A stretch of 64,000 bases of DNA from positions 3,616,001-3,680,000 of the forward strand of contig NZ_JAMLIG010000001.1 of the NCBI RefSeq assembly GCF_023954305.1, written 5' to 3'. Shown here one piece after another: positions 18,327 through 26,739 of this stretch. Origin of the DNA: Mesorhizobium sp. (GTDB lineage: Bacteria > Pseudomonadota > Alphaproteobacteria > Rhizobiales > Rhizobiaceae). The translations under genes and the position numbers were made by a program. Within the stretch, counting starts at the first letter, position 1. Each line of letters begins with the position of its first letter. The notes under the pieces are model-generated. The model worked only from the letters and a program-made list of their open reading frames with translations, made no database searches and was not told where the DNA came from.

Positions 18327-19541
18327 ATGGCCGAAACGGTCGACATCGTCTCACCGGGATTCCACGCGGATCCGTTTCCGACGCTCGCACGGATGCGGGC
18401 GACGGGGCCGCTCGTGCCGATGAAGCTGCCGATCCTCGGCCGCATCTGGCTGACGACGACACATGCCGGTTCCGCCGAGCTGCTGAAGGACGGCGAGCGC
18501 TTCGTCCGCGACCCGGGCAATGCCGGCAGCCGGACGCAGGAGCGCGTGCTGAAGGTATTGCCGGCGACGCTCGGCCTGCTCGCGAAGAACATGCTCGGCC
18601 TCGACGATCCCGATCACCGACGGCTGCGGTCCCTCGTCGACCAGGCCTTCGGGCGACGGGGCGTGACCACGATGACGCCCATGATCGAGGGGATCGCGGA
18701 CCGTCTGCTGGACCAGCTCGACGGCAAGCCCGAAGCCGAGTTGATGCAGAGCTACTGTCGCGACCTGCCTCTGTCGGTCATCTGTGCGATGCTCGGCCTG
18801 CCGGAAAAGGACCACGACTGGTTCAAGGGCTGGCTCGGCAATCTGACCGATACAGCCAATATCTGGGCCGTGCTGCGCGCAGTGCCGGGCGTCTGGCGCA
18901 TGGTGAACTATCTGCGAGCGGTCTCGCGGCCCGGCGGAGGGGCTCGTCCCGACGGATTGATCACGGCGCTGCGGGAGGCACGAACCGAGCATGGTGATCT
19001 GTCCGAGGACGAGCTCGTGGCCATGATCTTCCTGCTGTTCGGGGCGGGGCAGGAGACGACCACCCATCTCATCGCCGGCGGTATCTGGGCGTTGCTCGCG
19101 CATCCCGAACAGAAGGAGAGGTTGAGTGACGATGTCGCGCGCATGCCCGGCGCGGTGGAAGAGTGCCTGCGCTGGGTCTGCCCGGTGCAGATGACGAAGC
19201 CGCGATTCGCCCGCGTCGACATGGAGTGGCAGGGCAGGCGACTCCGCCGCGGCGATATGGTGGCTGCCTTCCTCAGCGCGGCGAATGCCGATCCCGGCAA
19301 GTTCGAGGAACCGGAGCATTTTGACATCGGCCGCCATCCGAACCCGCACCTGTCGTTCGGGACGGGCGCCCATTTCTGCCTCGGCTACCAGCTCGCAAGG
19401 GCCGAAGCGCGGATTGCCCTCGAACGACTATTCGCGCGATTCCCGGAGGTCAGCCTGGCCGTTCCGCAGCAAGGGATCGCCTGGCGCAAGCGCGTCGGCA
19501 TCCGCGCCCTGGCGCAACTTCCCGTGCGATTGCGCAGTTGA
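18327..19541 (+). CDS. Cytochrome P450
   Basis: A 404-residue soluble bacterial P450. Visible landmarks: I-helix oxygen-binding motif GAGQETTTH (about residue 235), the ExxR of the K helix in EECLRW, and the haem-binding loop FGTGAHFCLG with the axial cysteine (about residue 357). It would hydroxylate or otherwise oxidise a small hydrophobic substrate with electrons from a ferredoxin system that is not encoded here. It follows preA by 32 bases in the same direction and overlaps the next gene by 4 bases. Substrate unknown; a link to pyrimidine use is only positional. Confidence 0.92.
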   Translation: MAETVDIVSPGFHADPFPTLARMRATGPLVPMKLPILGRIWLTTTHAGSAELLKDGERFVRDPGNAGSRTQERVLKVLPATLGLLAKNMLGLDDPDHRRLRSLVDQAFGRRGVTTMTPMIEGIADRLLDQLDGKPEAELMQSYCRDLPLSVICAMLGLPEKDHDWFKGWLGNLTDTANIWAVLRAVPGVWRMVNYLRAVSRPGGGARPDGLITALREARTEHGDLSEDELVAMIFLLFGAGQETTTHLIAGGIWALLAHPEQKERLSDDVARMPGAVEECLRWVCPVQMTKPRFARVDMEWQGRRLRRGDMVAAFLSAANADPGKFEEPEHFDIGRHPNPHLSFGTGAHFCLGYQLARAEARIALERLFARFPEVSLAVPQQGIAWRKRVGIRALAQLPVRLRS

Positions 19542-20455
19542 ACGCGCCTGCGCCGCATTCCACCTTCGCCGCCGGGCGCAGCAAGCTGCTTGGCCATTTC
19601 GCAATGGTCGGGTTCGCGGCATTCGTCGCCGGGTCTTTTTCGTTCGGAGCAATCGCGGCACCCTATCTCGCGCCAGCGGCGATCAACGCCGCGCGGTTCG
19701 TCGTCGGCGTCGCGGTCATGGCCGGCGTGGCAATGGCACTGACGGTCGGCCGCATAGAACGGCCGCGCGCGGTATGGCGCTACGGGGTTCTCGGCGCGCT
19801 GATGACGGTGTTCTTCATCACCATGTTCGTCGCCCTGCAGTTGACGGATCCGGTTTCGATGGGGGCCGTCTTCACGCTGATGCCCATCGCCAGCGCCGGA
19901 TTCGGATGGCTGTTTCTCGGCCAGGTGCCGCGCCGGGTCGTCGTCGCCAGTCTGGTCCTGGCTGCCTTCGGTTCCTTGTGGGTGATCTTCCGCGGAGATC
20001 TCTCGGCGGCGGCGAACTTTCGGATCGGCAGGGGCGAAATCATCTTCTTCGTCGGGGTGCTGTGCCATGCCGCCTACGGTCCGCTGCTGCGTCGCCTGAA
20101 CCGCGGCGAGACCGGGGTCGTCTTCACGCTCTGGACGGTGACGGCGACTGGTCTGTGCATCGCCGCATGGGGCTGGCGCGACATCTTGGCGACCGACTGG
20201 GCGGCGCAGCCGCTGGCCGTCTGGCTGACCATCTTTTATCTTGGCATCTTTACGACGGCGGGTACGTTTTTTCTCACGCAGTACGCCTCGATGCGGCTGC
20301 CGGCCGCCAAGGTGCTCGCCTACACCTATCTCACCCCGGCCTTGATCATCTTCTATGAAGGCCTCCTCGGGCATGGCTGGGCGAGCGCCGGCGTGGCCGC
20401 GGGCGCCGGGGTCACCGTCCTCGGGCTCCTCGTCATGGCGTTGGCGCGGGACTGA
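19538..20455 (+). CDS. DMT family transporter (EamA domains)
   Basis: A 305-residue inner-membrane protein with ten predicted helices in two EamA repeats. The TTG start at 19538 overlaps the P450 stop codon (TTGA), so translation is probably coupled. DMT/EamA proteins are exporters or exchangers of amino acids and other metabolites. The coupling suggests export of a P450 product or an unrelated housekeeping role; no substrate can be named. Confidence 0.85.
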   Translation: MNAPAPHSTFAAGRSKLLGHFAMVGFAAFVAGSFSFGAIAAPYLAPAAINAARFVVGVAVMAGVAMALTVGRIERPRAVWRYGVLGALMTVFFITMFVALQLTDPVSMGAVFTLMPIASAGFGWLFLGQVPRRVVVASLVLAAFGSLWVIFRGDLSAAANFRIGRGEIIFFVGVLCHAAYGPLLRRLNRGETGVVFTLWTVTATGLCIAAWGWRDILATDWAAQPLAVWLTIFYLGIFTTAGTFFLTQYASMRLPAAKVLAYTYLTPALIIFYEGLLGHGWASAGVAAGAGVTVLGLLVMALARD

Positions 20456-20522
20456 GCGTCGAGCCACACTGGCGCTGCATTTCGGTCGGATGCTTGTCGT
20501 CATCGAACGCATGGAGGCCGAC

Positions 20523-20978
20523 ATGTCAGGGACAACCTGGATAGCCGCGGCGTTTCTCTTCGTCGCGCCTGCCGGGCTCGCCATCGCCGACGAACCGGAG
20601 ACCGCAGCCATGACGATTTCAGCGACATCGAGACTCGACTGGAGCGGCACATGGACGCGAATGGAGCTGGCCGGCAAGGACGGTTCGCTTGAGCCGCTGC
20701 CGGCCGGAGCGAAGCTGCTCTTCGAGGTGGACAGGAATCTGTACCTCTCCCTCTCCATCGGCTGCAACAGGATCGGCACCCAGATCGTGCCGGGGGAGGG
20801 CAAGACGGTCACCTTCGCGCCGGCCAGGGCGACGGAAATGGCCTGTCCGGGCGAGATCGGCGAGGCCGAACAGAAGCTCACCGATGCGATCGGAAAGGCC
20901 GCGGCTTACGAGCTGCGCGGGCCGGACGTGGTCTTCCTCGACTCGGCCGGCAAGGCGCTGCTGCTGATCGGCCGCTGA
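20523..20978 (+). CDS. META-domain (HslJ-like) exported protein
   Basis: A 151-residue protein. Residues 1-23 form a signal peptide (IAAAFLFVAPAGLAIADE). The rest fits a META/HslJ-like beta fold: a W-x-x-x-x-M start (TWTRMELAGKDG), LYLSLSIGCNRIG and the TEMACPGEIGEAEQKLTDA core with the two conserved cysteines. HslJ-type proteins are envelope proteins of uncertain role. The ATG at 20523 has GGAG 10 bases upstream. It is convergent with the TRAP genes, whose last gene ends 36 bases away. Confidence 0.65.
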   Translation: MSGTTWIAAAFLFVAPAGLAIADEPETAAMTISATSRLDWSGTWTRMELAGKDGSLEPLPAGAKLLFEVDRNLYLSLSIGCNRIGTQIVPGEGKTVTFAPARATEMACPGEIGEAEQKLTDAIGKAAAYELRGPDVVFLDSAGKALLLIGR

Positions 20979-21014
20979 GACGGTCCCGCGGTACATCGGC
21001 TTCCTGCGTGATGG

Positions 21015-23093
21015 CTATCCGGCGAGGGCGGGCGTCGCCCTGAACGACGTAACCTGGCGGAAGAGTACCGGCAGGACGAGGACAGCCCCTATCGCCGTCG
21101 AGTATCCTTCAGGCGCGATCATCAGCATCGCGGCGACGACCAGCAGCGCGTTCTCCCACGCCTTGGTGGGAACCAGCATGTAGCGCGACAGCGCCGCGCT
21201 GAGGCAGACGATGCCGAAGGCGCAGCCGCCGAAGGCTAGCGCGAAGCCGGACCAGGTGAAATCCTTGGTCACCAGAAGCAGCGAGGGCGAGAAGACGAAG
21301 ACGAAGGGGACCAGCACCTTGCCGAGCCCGAGGCGGAAGGCGAGGTTGCCGGTCTTGAACGGGTCGGCGCCGGCCATGCCCGCGGCCGCGTAGGCGGCGA
21401 GCGCCACCGGCGGCGTGATGTCGGCCAGGACGCCGTAGTAGAAGACGAAGAAGTGGGCCACGATCGGCTCGACGCCGAGCATCACGAGCGAGGGCGCGGC
21501 GATCGTCACCATGATGATGTAATTGGCGGTCGTCGGGATGCCGCAGCCCATCAGGATGCAGACCACGCCGGTCATCAGCAGGGTGAAAAGAAGCGTCAGC
21601 GTAGCCGGGGCGAACCAGTCGACGGGCAGAATCGCGCCGACGAACGTCGCCATTTCGGCGGCCGTGGACGTGACGATGTAGGATACCTTGAAGCCGACCC
21701 CGGTGAGCGTGACGACGCCGACGACGATGCCGACGGTCGCGGCGGCGGCGCCGACGGCGAGTGCGTATTTAGCCCCGTCGCGCAGACCCTCGAACACTTC
21801 GAGGAAGCTCATGCGGCGGCGCGGATTGAGCAGGCCGACGGCGATGCAGAGCGTGATGCCCCAGAAGGCGGCGAGGTAGGGCGTGTAGCCGGCGAGCAGG
21901 ACGCCGATCAGCGCGATGAGCGGGATGATCGTCGGCCAGTCGCGTTTCAGCGCAGCCGACACGTCCGGCATCTCTTCCGGCCGCAGACCGCGCAGGCCGC
22001 TGCGTTTGGCTTCGAAATGGACCTGCATGAGCACGCCGAAGAAGTGCATGAAAGCGGGCACGATCGCGGCCAGGATGATCGTCGTGTAGGGCAGTTCGAG
22101 GAACTCGATCATCAGAAATGCGGCAGCTCCCATGATCGGCGGCGTGATCTGCCCGCCGGTCGAGGACGCCGCCTCGACGGCGGCGGCGAAGGGGCGCCGG
22201 TAGCCGAGGCGGATCATCGCCGGGATGGTGAGGGAGCCGACGGTAACGGTGTTGGCGACCGAGGATCCGGAGATCATGCCGAACAGCGCCGAGCCGAAGA
22301 TCGAGACCTTCGCGGGGCCGCCGGCGAAGCGCCCGGCCACCCAGGCGGCGCAGTCGAGAAACAGCTGGCCCAGTCCAATGCGTGTGGCGAACACGCCGAA
22401 CAGGACGAAGTGGAAGACGTAGGTCGCGACGACCCCGAGCGCGATGCCGTAGATGCCCTGTGTCGTCAGATAGAGATGGTCGACGAGCTGTGCGACGGTG
22501 TTGCCCGGATGGACCAGAATGCTCGGCATCCAGGGGCCGAAGAGCGCGTAGGCCATGAACAGAAGCGCGATGATCGGCAGCGGCCAGCCGACCGAGCGGC
22601 GGGTGGCCTCGAGCAGCGCGACGATCAGCGTCAGGCCGAGCACCACGTCCGTCCGGGTCGGGTTGCCGACGCGGAACGCCAGCTCGTCCAGCGGGATGAG
22701 CGGCACATGCGCGACGGCGACGACCGCCGCGATGGCCAGAATCCAGTCGTACAGGGGGATTCCAAGCGGCGTCAGAAGCGTCGATGTCGCCGGACGGTCG
22801 TAGCCGCTTTTCCAGAAGGGGAAAACCAGGAAGACGAGGGCGAGGACGAAGGACAGATGGATGCCGCGGTGGACCATCTCGTGCAGCAGGCCGAAGCCGG
22901 CGGTGTAGTAGTGGAACAGCGACAGCGCCACCAGTGCCGAGCCGACCAGCCAGGCGGTTGCCGGCGACAGCTTGCGGAAGCGCATCTCGGAATCGAATTT
23001 TTCTTCGAGTTCGCGCGCCTCCTCCTCGTTCAGCTCCATCGGCGCGAGCCGAACGTCCTCGATTTCGCCGTCGGTGCCGTCTGGTCGCGTCAT
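21015..23093 (-). CDS. TRAP transporter fused permease (4TM/12TM, TAXI type)
   Basis: A 692-residue inner-membrane protein joining the small (DctQ-like, about residues 40-190) and large (DctM-like, about 200-680) TRAP subunits, as is usual for TAXI-type systems. It has about 17-18 hydrophobic helices. Family landmarks include ALFGMISGSSVANTVTVGSLTIPAMIR and ASSTGGQITPPIMGAAAFLM. It imports a carboxylate- or amino-acid-like solute using an ion gradient, with the TAXI binding protein encoded 99 bases upstream. It lies in the rutR-linked set, so a pyrimidine-related substrate is possible but unproven. Confidence 0.92.
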   Translation of the reverse strand: MTRPDGTDGEIEDVRLAPMELNEEEARELEEKFDSEMRFRKLSPATAWLVGSALVALSLFHYYTAGFGLLHEMVHRGIHLSFVLALVFLVFPFWKSGYDRPATSTLLTPLGIPLYDWILAIAAVVAVAHVPLIPLDELAFRVGNPTRTDVVLGLTLIVALLEATRRSVGWPLPIIALLFMAYALFGPWMPSILVHPGNTVAQLVDHLYLTTQGIYGIALGVVATYVFHFVLFGVFATRIGLGQLFLDCAAWVAGRFAGGPAKVSIFGSALFGMISGSSVANTVTVGSLTIPAMIRLGYRRPFAAAVEAASSTGGQITPPIMGAAAFLMIEFLELPYTTIILAAIVPAFMHFFGVLMQVHFEAKRSGLRGLRPEEMPDVSAALKRDWPTIIPLIALIGVLLAGYTPYLAAFWGITLCIAVGLLNPRRRMSFLEVFEGLRDGAKYALAVGAAAATVGIVVGVVTLTGVGFKVSYIVTSTAAEMATFVGAILPVDWFAPATLTLLFTLLMTGVVCILMGCGIPTTANYIIMVTIAAPSLVMLGVEPIVAHFFVFYYGVLADITPPVALAAYAAAGMAGADPFKTGNLAFRLGLGKVLVPFVFVFSPSLLLVTKDFTWSGFALAFGGCAFGIVCLSAALSRYMLVPTKAWENALLVVAAMLMIAPEGYSTAIGAVLVLPVLFRQVTSFRATPALAG

Positions 23094-23142
23094 GTGTCCC
23101 GTCCGATCGCAGCGCCGTTCTCACGGCCCTTGGATATGAACA

Positions 23143-23168
23143 GAGGCGGGAAGCATGCTTCCCGCCTC
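23143..23168 (-). terminator. Perfect 26-base palindrome between TAXI and TRAP permease genes
   Basis: GAGGCGGGAAGCA followed directly by its reverse complement gives a strong hairpin in the 99-base gap between the binding-protein and permease genes. No T run is visible on the coding side, so partial termination or mRNA stabilisation is more likely than full termination. Same position as the hairpins in two other importer operons of the window. Confidence 0.6.
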
Positions 23169-23192
23169 CGGTCTATTCTGATGAGCACGGCC

Positions 23193-24170
23193 CTACTTCA
23201 GGACGCCCGCTTCCTTGTAGAACTTCTCGGCGCCGGGATGGAACGGGATGCCGGCGCTCTTCACGGCGTTTTCCAGCGTGATCTGCTTGCCCTTGGCGTG
23301 GCCGGCGTCGAGCGCCTTGCGGGTTCCGTCGCTCCAGAGAGCCTTGGTGATGTTGTAGACCAGATCGTCGGGCTGCTTGGCACTGGTGACCCACTGGGCG
23401 GCGACCGAGATCGTCTGCATTTCGCCGACGCCCTTGTAGGTCTCGGCCGGCACGGTATTCACGGCGAAGAACTGGTTGTCGGCGATCAGCTTCTCGGCCT
23501 CCGGGCCCGAGACCGGGACGAGGGTGATGGCCGTCGAGGCGGCGAGTTCGGTGATTGCGCCTGCCGGGAAGCCGCCGACGAAGAAGAACGCGTCGAGCGC
23601 GCCGTCGCGCATCTTTTCGCCGGACGGGCCGGGCTTCAGATATTCCGGCGAGATGTCCTTTTCCGACAGGCCGTAGGCGGCGAGAACGAGGCGGGCATCG
23701 ACGATCGTTCCCGAGCCGGGCTCGTCGATAGAGACGCGCTTGCCCTTGAGGTCGGCCACCGACTTGATGCCGGCATCGGCGCGGGCGACGATGTGCAGCG
23801 TCTCCGGATAGAGCGTTGCGATCAGGCGCAGATCCTCCACCTTGGGCTTGCCTTCGTAGAGGCCGGTGCCCGAATGCGCCCAGTAGGCGACGTCGGACTG
23901 CGAGAAGCCGGATTCGCTGGCGCCTCCCTGGATGGCGTTGATGTTGGCGACGGAGCCGTTCGAGGAAACGGCGGTTGCGACAAGGCCCTCGACGCCGTTC
24001 TCGCCGGTGGCCGAGATGGCATTGGCGATCAAGCCGCCGATCGGATAGTAGGTGCCCGACGTGCCGCCGGTTCCGATCCGAAAGAAGGATTGCTGCGCGA
24101 AAGCGGTTCCTCCCGCGATCAGAAGCGCGGCGCCGATAGCTAGGCCGCGTCGGGTGATGTTGAGGTTCAT
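23193..24170 (-). CDS. TAXI family TRAP transporter solute-binding protein
   Basis: A 325-residue periplasmic binding protein. The N-terminus MNLNITRRGLAIGAALLIAGGTAFAQQ is a signal peptide. The TAXI hallmark RIGTGGTSGTYYPIGGLIANAIS comes right after it, followed by FSQSDVAYWAHSGTG and DEPGSGTIVDARLVL. It delivers its ligand to the fused TRAP permease downstream. It is preceded by the rutR-like gene in the same direction (gap 68 bases), so the three may form one transcript from the promoter region at 24872-25111. Confidence 0.93.
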   Translation of the reverse strand: MNLNITRRGLAIGAALLIAGGTAFAQQSFFRIGTGGTSGTYYPIGGLIANAISATGENGVEGLVATAVSSNGSVANINAIQGGASESGFSQSDVAYWAHSGTGLYEGKPKVEDLRLIATLYPETLHIVARADAGIKSVADLKGKRVSIDEPGSGTIVDARLVLAAYGLSEKDISPEYLKPGPSGEKMRDGALDAFFFVGGFPAGAITELAASTAITLVPVSGPEAEKLIADNQFFAVNTVPAETYKGVGEMQTISVAAQWVTSAKQPDDLVYNITKALWSDGTRKALDAGHAKGKQITLENAVKSAGIPFHPGAEKFYKEAGVLK

Positions 24171-24238
24171 TTTGTTTTCTCCCGGTTAGACCGGCGAGAT
24201 TGGAAACCGGCGGACGGCTTGTCAACCTCGCGTCGCAC

Positions 24239-24871
24239 TCATCTCTTTGGACGCAGCCCCTCCACGAACAATTGCTCCAGGAAGCGCGCGGCATCCTCGA
24301 AGCGTCCGTCGCCGCCACGATCGGGCCCGAGAACGGCGCGAACCTGGACGTCGAAATCGGCGTAGTGCTGGGTCGTCGCCCAGATCGAGAAGAGCAGGTG
24401 GTAGGGGTCGGTCCGGGCAATGCGGCCCGACCGCATCCAGCCGCGGATGATGACCGCCTTCTCGTCGACCAGCTGCTTCAGCTCGCCTTCCAGCATCGGC
24501 AGGATGCGTGGCGCGCCTTGCAGGATCTCGTTGGCGAAGATCCGGCTCTCGCGCGGATAATCCCGTGCCATCTCGATCTTGCGCCGGATGTAGCTGCGCA
24601 GTTCGGTCAGCGGGTCGCCTTCGTCGTCGAGCTCGCGCAGCGGCGCCAGCCAGGTGTCGAGCAGGCGCTGGATCAACGTTGTGAAGATGTCTTCCTTGCG
24701 CCGGAAATAGTAGAGCAGGTTGGGCTTCGACATGCCGGCGGCGGCCGCGATCTGGTCGATGGTGGAGCCGCGGAAACCATGCGTCGAGAAGACCTCCAGC
24801 GCCGCCTCGAGAATCGTGTCGCGCTTCTCCGTCTGGATGCGCGTGCGGGGGCGGGCGGCCGAGCCTTCCAT
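24239..24871 (-). CDS. rutR: TetR family regulator, RutR-like (pyrimidine response)
   Basis: A 210-residue TetR protein. The helix-turn-helix lies at about residues 20-65 (STIDQIAAAAGMSKPNLLYYFRRKEDIF). The ligand domain matches RutR closely in several places: LLDTWLAPLREL, RDYPRESRIFANEILQGAP, LVDEKAVIIRGWMRSGRIA and the HYADF segment. RutR senses uracil/thymine in E. coli and controls pyrimidine degradation. Its place between the TRAP genes and the beta-alanine aminotransferase, in a complete reductive pathway cluster, supports the same role. ATG at 24871 is used because it aligns with the RutR N-terminus; a TTG at 24910 would add 13 residues. Confidence 0.85.
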   Translation of the reverse strand: MEGSAARPRTRIQTEKRDTILEAALEVFSTHGFRGSTIDQIAAAAGMSKPNLLYYFRRKEDIFTTLIQRLLDTWLAPLRELDDEGDPLTELRSYIRRKIEMARDYPRESRIFANEILQGAPRILPMLEGELKQLVDEKAVIIRGWMRSGRIARTDPYHLLFSIWATTQHYADFDVQVRAVLGPDRGGDGRFEDAARFLEQLFVEGLRPKR

Positions 24872-25015
24872 GTCAAAGGACCGCCCGGAAAACCGCGGCT
24901 CGCGGAACAATCTGGACCAACAGACTGGACCAGTTACTGGAGCGCCGTGGAGCGCGCATCGACCCTGCCTCTTCGTCTATCAATCGCTTGACCGCCCGTC
25001 TGGCGGTGCTAACCT

Positions 25016-25031
25016 TTGTCCATTCGGTCAA
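25016..25031. promoter_or_regulatory. Candidate RutR operator in the rutR/aminotransferase divergent region
   Basis: TTGTCCATTCGGTCAA matches 12 of 14 fixed positions of the E. coli RutR consensus TTGACCANNTGGTCAA and is itself nearly palindromic. It lies about 80 bases before the aminotransferase start and 145 bases before rutR. Two direct copies of CTGGACCA with a 13-base period (24912-24919 and 24925-24932) lie closer to rutR and may add to control. This is pattern matching supported by gene context. Confidence 0.6.
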
Positions 25032-25111
25032 AAAATGCGTAGCACAGCTTCGCCCGAATAACCAAGCGTTGGCGCAGTCTTACCGGCGACAGAACAAGGG
25101 GAAGCTTGGTC

Positions 25112-26437
25112 ATGTATCACACGCGAGTCGTTCCGAACGATCTCAACGCCTTCTGGATGCCATTCACGGCGAACCGGCAGTTCAAGCAGGCGCCGCGCAT
25201 GTTCGTTTCGGCGAAGGACATGCATTTCACCACGACGGACGGCCGCAAGGTGCTGGACGGCACGGCGGGACTCTGGTGCGTCAACGCCGGGCACTGCCGC
25301 CCGAAGATCACCGAGGCGATCCAGAGCCAGGCGGCCGAGCTGGACTACGCACCCGCCTTTCAGATGGGCCATCCGCTGGCGTTCGAATTCGCCAACCGGC
25401 TGATCGACATTGCGCCGAAGGGCATGGACCACGTCTTCTTTACCAATTCGGGCTCCGAATCCGTCGAGACCGCGCTGAAGATGGCGATCGCCTATCACCG
25501 CGCGAAGGGCGACGGCTCGCGCTTCCGTCTCATCGGCCGCGAGCGCGGCTATCACGGCGTCAATTTCGGCGGCATCTCGGTCGGCGGCATCGTCACCAAC
25601 CGCAAGATGTTCGGCACCCTGCTGACCGGCGTCGACCACATGCCGCATACGCACCTGCCGGCGCAGAACAGCTTCACCAGGGGCGAGCCCGAGCATGGCG
25701 CGAACCTTGCCGACGAACTGGAGCGCATCGTCACGCTGCACGACGCTTCGACCATCGCCGCGGTGATCGTCGAGCCGGTGGCAGGCTCGACCGGCGTGCT
25801 GATCCCGCCCAAGGGCTATCTGAAGAAGCTGCGCGACATCTGCACCAAGCACGGCATTTTGCTGATCTTCGACGAAGTCATCACCGGCTTCGGCCGTCTC
25901 GGCGCGCCGTTCGGGGCCGATTATTTCGGTGTGGTGCCGGACATCATCACCACCGCCAAGGGCATTACCAACGGCGTGATCCCGATGGGCGCGGTGTTCG
26001 TGAGAAAGGAAATCCACGACGCCTTCATGACCGGGCCGGAGCACCTGATCGAGTTCTTCCACGGCTACACCTATTCCGGCAATCCGATCGCGTGTGCGGC
26101 CGGCATCGGCACGCTCGACACTTACAAGGAAGAGGGACTTCTCACCCGCGGCGAGGAACTGGCGCCCTACTGGGAGGACGCGCTGCATTCGCTCAAGGGC
26201 GAGCCGCACGTGATCGACATCCGCAACATCGGCCTCGTCGGCGCGATCGAACTCGAATCCATTCCCGGACATCCGACCAAGCGCGCGTTCCAGGCTTTCG
26301 TGAAAGCCTTCGAGCGCGGGGCGCTGATCCGCACCACCGGCGACATCATCGCGCTGTCGCCGCCGCTGATCATCACCAAGGGCCAGATCAACGAACTGAT
26401 CGACCATGTCCGCGAGGTCCTGAGGATGGTGGATTGA
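25112..26437 (+). CDS. Beta-alanine--pyruvate aminotransferase (class III, omega-amino acid)
   Basis: A 441-residue PLP enzyme. It opens with NDLNAFWMPFTANRQFK, a hallmark of omega-amino acid:pyruvate transaminases. Other landmarks: NSGSESVETALKMA (PLP phosphate), RERGYHGVNFGG, LLIFDEVITGFGR (Asp for the PLP ring nitrogen) and the PLP lysine in TTAKGITNG. It converts beta-alanine (or 3-aminoisobutyrate) plus pyruvate to malonate semialdehyde (or its methyl form) plus alanine, the step after pyrimidine ring breakdown. ATG at 25112 with ribosome site AAGGGGAAG. It overlaps the next gene by 4 bases. Confidence 0.92.
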   Translation: MYHTRVVPNDLNAFWMPFTANRQFKQAPRMFVSAKDMHFTTTDGRKVLDGTAGLWCVNAGHCRPKITEAIQSQAAELDYAPAFQMGHPLAFEFANRLIDIAPKGMDHVFFTNSGSESVETALKMAIAYHRAKGDGSRFRLIGRERGYHGVNFGGISVGGIVTNRKMFGTLLTGVDHMPHTHLPAQNSFTRGEPEHGANLADELERIVTLHDASTIAAVIVEPVAGSTGVLIPPKGYLKKLRDICTKHGILLIFDEVITGFGRLGAPFGADYFGVVPDIITTAKGITNGVIPMGAVFVRKEIHDAFMTGPEHLIEFFHGYTYSGNPIACAAGIGTLDTYKEEGLLTRGEELAPYWEDALHSLKGEPHVIDIRNIGLVGAIELESIPGHPTKRAFQAFVKAFERGALIRTTGDIIALSPPLIITKGQINELIDHVREVLRMVD

Positions 26438-26730
26438 CGTTCCGTGCCCGCGAAGTCGCCACCTCGACCGTCATGGTCGACGATGAGAGGGTGCGCGTGA
26501 CGCGCTGGGACTTTGCGCCCGGTGCGGAAACCGGATGGCATCGGCACGATATGGATTATGTCGTGACGACGCTCACGCCGTGCGTGTTCGAGCTGGAGGA
26601 GCCTGGCGGCGGCTCGCGGCGCGTCGAGATGGACGCCGGTCTGTCCTACCGACGCGGCGAAGGTGTCGAGCACAATGTCGTCAATGGCGGGACGGAGCCG
26701 ATGGCCTTCGTCGAAGTCGAACTGAAATAG
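26434..26730 (+). CDS. Small cupin-domain protein
   Basis: A 98-residue single-domain cupin. The metal-binding motif is visible as GWHRHDMDYVVT plus a later histidine in RRGEGVEHNVVNGG. The TTG start at 26434 overlaps the aminotransferase stop (TTGA), so it is coupled to it, and the amidohydrolase gene follows after 9 bases. Such small cupins occur in pyrimidine and amino-acid catabolic operons, but its reaction is not known. It may bind a metal and act on a semialdehyde or ureido intermediate, or be a sensor. No close functional match recognised. Confidence 0.75.
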   Translation: MTFRAREVATSTVMVDDERVRVTRWDFAPGAETGWHRHDMDYVVTTLTPCVFELEEPGGGSRRVEMDAGLSYRRGEGVEHNVVNGGTEPMAFVEVELK

Positions 26731-26739
26731 GAGCCTCCG

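Noticed and set aside
21453..24143. Open plus-strand frame of about 896 codons opposite the TRAP genes
   Set aside because: It is the mirror of two well-recognised genes (TRAP permease and TAXI protein) and has a low-complexity Asp/Arg/Glu composition.
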